This document shows positions 62,243 through 64,000 of a stretch of DNA of 64,000 nucleotides, piece after piece. The notes beneath the pieces were generated by a model, which was not told where the DNA came from, did no database searches, and saw only the letters and a list, made by a program, of their open reading frames with translations. Location: positions 29,294 to 93,293 of the forward strand of contig CBDICS010000035.1 in the NCBI GenBank assembly GCA_965277415.1, read 5' to 3'. The stretch is from JAHDHW01 sp965277415 (GTDB taxonomy: Bacteria; Bacteroidota; Bacteroidia; Chitinophagales; Saprospiraceae). How positions within the stretch are numbered: the first letter of the stretch is position 1; each line of letters opens with the position of its first letter. The translations under genes and the position numbers were made by a program.

Positions 62243-64000
62243 ATGAGTTTATTTGAAGATTTATTATTGCCACATAATTTAGAAGAAGACGGAGAATTTA
62301 TGCCATTACTTTCGCTGGATGAAGACGAAAGCCTCCAAAGCAATGAAGACTTTCCTGATGTACTACCAATATTAGCATTAAAAAATACGGTGCTTTTCCC
62401 TGGTATCGTAATACCCATAACAGTAGGAAGAGATAAGTCTATAAAAGCAATCTACAAAGCTTATGAAGAGGACAGAGTTATTGGCGTGCTTTCACAAAAA
62501 GACTATAAAGTAGAAGATCCTAAACCCAATGATTTGTATCAGATAGGGACGGTTGCCAAAATATTGAAATTATTAAAAATGCCTGATGGTACGGCAACTG
62601 CAATTATACAGGGGCGTAAAAGAATTGCAGTAAATGAGTTTATAAGTAATGATCCATATCTAGTAGGAAAGATACAAGTCATTGAAGAAAAACCTGTGGA
62701 AACAGATAACCTTGAATACGAAGCTTTGATCTCTTCTATCAAAGATATGGCGAAAGAAGTTATCCAATTGTCTCCTAATATTCCATCTGAAGCTGTGGTG
62801 ATGTTAAAAAATATTACCAATAGTAGCTTTCTAGTTAATTTCATTTCATCAAATTTAGGGATTAAAGTCGCCGCTAAGCAGGTTGTCCTTGAAATTAATG
62901 ATCATGGCGAAAAAGCAAGATCAATTCTAGAGCACATGGATAATGAGCTACAGTTACTTGAGCTCAAATATAAGATTGAATCGAAAGTCCGTGGAGATAT
63001 AGAAAAACAACAAAGAGATTACTTTTTAAATCAGCAACTCAAAACGATTCAAGAGGAGTTGGGTCAAAGTCCTCAGGAAGAAGAGATTAAAGCATTAGTA
63101 GAAAGGGCGAAAAAGAAAAAATGGCCAAATGAGGTGCAAGAAGTATTCAATCGAGAAATAGCTAAAGTCAGAAGAATTAATCCTCAAGTCGCAGAGTATT
63201 CAGTTCAAATGACCTACCTTGATTTGCTGATTGAATTACCGTGGAATGAATTTACCAAGGATAATTTTAACCTTAAAAAAGTAAAACAAATATTAGATAA
63301 AGACCATTTCGGATTAGAAGATGTGAAGGAAAGAATCCTTGAGCATTTGGCGGTATTAAAACTCAAAGGAGATATGAAATCTCCGATTCTATGTCTAGTT
63401 GGCCCTCCAGGTGTTGGTAAAACTTCATTAGGAAGATCAATCGCGCGGGCTTTGAAACGAAAGTTTATCAGAATGTCTCTTGGCGGCCTCCATGATGAAT
63501 CTGAAATTAGAGGACATAGAAAAACCTATATTGGTGCAATGCCGGGTAGGATTATACAAAACTTGAAAAAAGTAAAGTCTGCTAATCCTGTTTTTATCCT
63601 CGATGAGATTGATAAAGTTGGTAAAGATTTTCGAGGCGACCCATCTTCAGCATTACTCGAAGTATTGGATCCAGAACAAAATTCTACTTTCCATGATAAT
63701 TATTTAGATGTGGAGTTTGACTTGTCAAAAGTATTATTCATAGCTACGGCCAATTCATTAAATACCATCCAACCTGCATTATTAGACCGAATGGAGATTA
63801 TTGATGTAAGTGGATACTCTATAGAAGAAAAAGTGGAAATAGCTAAACAGCATTTGGTTCCTACTCAAAGAAAGGAGCACGGATTAGAAGCTAAGCATAT
63901 TAAAATAAAGGATGATATTCTAACCAAAGTTATACAGGAATATACCAGAGAATCAGGTGTACGTTCCCTCAATCGACAAGTAGCTAGTATTATGAGGAAT
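62243..64000 (+). CDS. lon: ATP-dependent Lon protease (3' end beyond window)
   Basis: 586 codons visible from ATG 62243; it runs off the right edge. The N-terminal substrate-binding domain starts with LPILALKNTVLFPGIVIPIT. A coiled region follows, with IEKQQRDYFLNQQLKTIQEE then LGQ. The AAA+ module has Walker A GPPGVGKTSLG and FILDEIDKVGKDF (Walker B). Motifs SLGGLHDESEIRGHRKTYIG and LLDRMEIIDVSGYSIEEKV are typical of LonA. The proteolytic Ser-Lys domain would lie downstream. Lon degrades misfolded and regulatory proteins in the cytosol. The upstream gap of 210 bases holds TGCCGTTCTGTCG, a possible stress-promoter dyad. Confidence 0.96.
   Translation, partial: MSLFEDLLLPHNLEEDGEFMPLLSLDEDESLQSNEDFPDVLPILALKNTVLFPGIVIPITVGRDKSIKAIYKAYEEDRVIGVLSQKDYKVEDPKPNDLYQIGTVAKILKLLKMPDGTATAIIQGRKRIAVNEFISNDPYLVGKIQVIEEKPVETDNLEYEALISSIKDMAKEVIQLSPNIPSEAVVMLKNITNSSFLVNFISSNLGIKVAAKQVVLEINDHGEKARSILEHMDNELQLLELKYKIESKVRGDIEKQQRDYFLNQQLKTIQEELGQSPQEEEIKALVERAKKKKWPNEVQEVFNREIAKVRRINPQVAEYSVQMTYLDLLIELPWNEFTKDNFNLKKVKQILDKDHFGLEDVKERILEHLAVLKLKGDMKSPILCLVGPPGVGKTSLGRSIARALKRKFIRMSLGGLHDESEIRGHRKTYIGAMPGRIIQNLKKVKSANPVFILDEIDKVGKDFRGDPSSALLEVLDPEQNSTFHDNYLDVEFDLSKVLFIATANSLNTIQPALLDRMEIIDVSGYSIEEKVEIAKQHLVPTQRKEHGLEAKHIKIKDDILTKVIQEYTRESGVRSLNRQVASIMRN

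Overview
The window is AT-rich chromosomal DNA from a gliding or T9SS-bearing Bacteroidota, most likely a member of the Saprospiria. The evidence is: gldM and gldN of the type IX secretion/gliding apparatus; at least four secreted proteins with C-terminal type IX sorting domains; many SPII lipoproteins; a TAnnTTTG-type promoter; and almost no Shine-Dalgarno sequences. No rRNA, tRNA or CRISPR array was seen.

Layout. 1-8700: housekeeping and secreted genes (ACC-synthase-like aminotransferase cut by the window edge, di-haem c-type lipoprotein, HMG-CoA synthase, secreted thioredoxin-like protein, msrA, selO). 8786-18350: an accessory block of small genes. It holds a RelE/ParE toxin-antitoxin pair, a putative toxin-antitoxin-chaperone trio (RelE-like toxin, Xre antitoxin, SecB-like protein), DinB-family genes including a truncated one, NTF2/lumazine-binding-like secreted proteins, a lipid-anchored arsenate-reductase-like protein and a sugar O-methyltransferase. 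A ~100-175 bp element recurs four times at about 2 kb spacing and separates these modules. 18634-29900: PLD-like nuclease, Pif1-type helicase, a tail-fibre-like triple-repeat protein, an SRPBCC-GyrI fusion, an atypical SDR, a PhnA-type zinc-ribbon protein, and a sigma factor translationally coupled to a membrane protein. 30007-40196: a four-Kazal lipoprotein next to a giant metalloprotease with about 25 Ig-like repeats, which is broken by four +1 frameshifts and contains near-identical 564-bp tandem duplications. 40522-47000: a LamG protein, a T9SS cargo, a Ca2+/Na+ antiporter, gldN and gldM. 47554-54127: a sigma factor/TPR membrane protein operon facing a T9SS subtilase and a TPR-CHAT protease-like protein. 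54585-64000: tatC, a DUF2911 lipoprotein, an HTTM-family membrane protein with its partner, an AntA-like protein, parE and the 5' part of lon.

How it fits together. The T9SS motor and partner (GldM, GldN) and several of its likely cargos lie in one window. Two sigma-factor/membrane-protein pairs suggest envelope-linked regulation; one of them faces a protease/CHAT pair. Intergenic space is rich in structure: at least four families of dispersed repeats (hairpin-GATC arrays, the 100-175 bp accessory-island element, a GTCC...TTGTCGAAGG element, TCAG-type low-complexity hairpins) plus several long inverted repeats.

The strongest candidates for something new are the toxin-antitoxin-SecB-like trio, the sigma/TPR/subtilase/CHAT locus, the recurring element that delimits accessory modules, and the modular hairpin arrays. 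All functional calls rest on motif recognition by eye; no database search was run.
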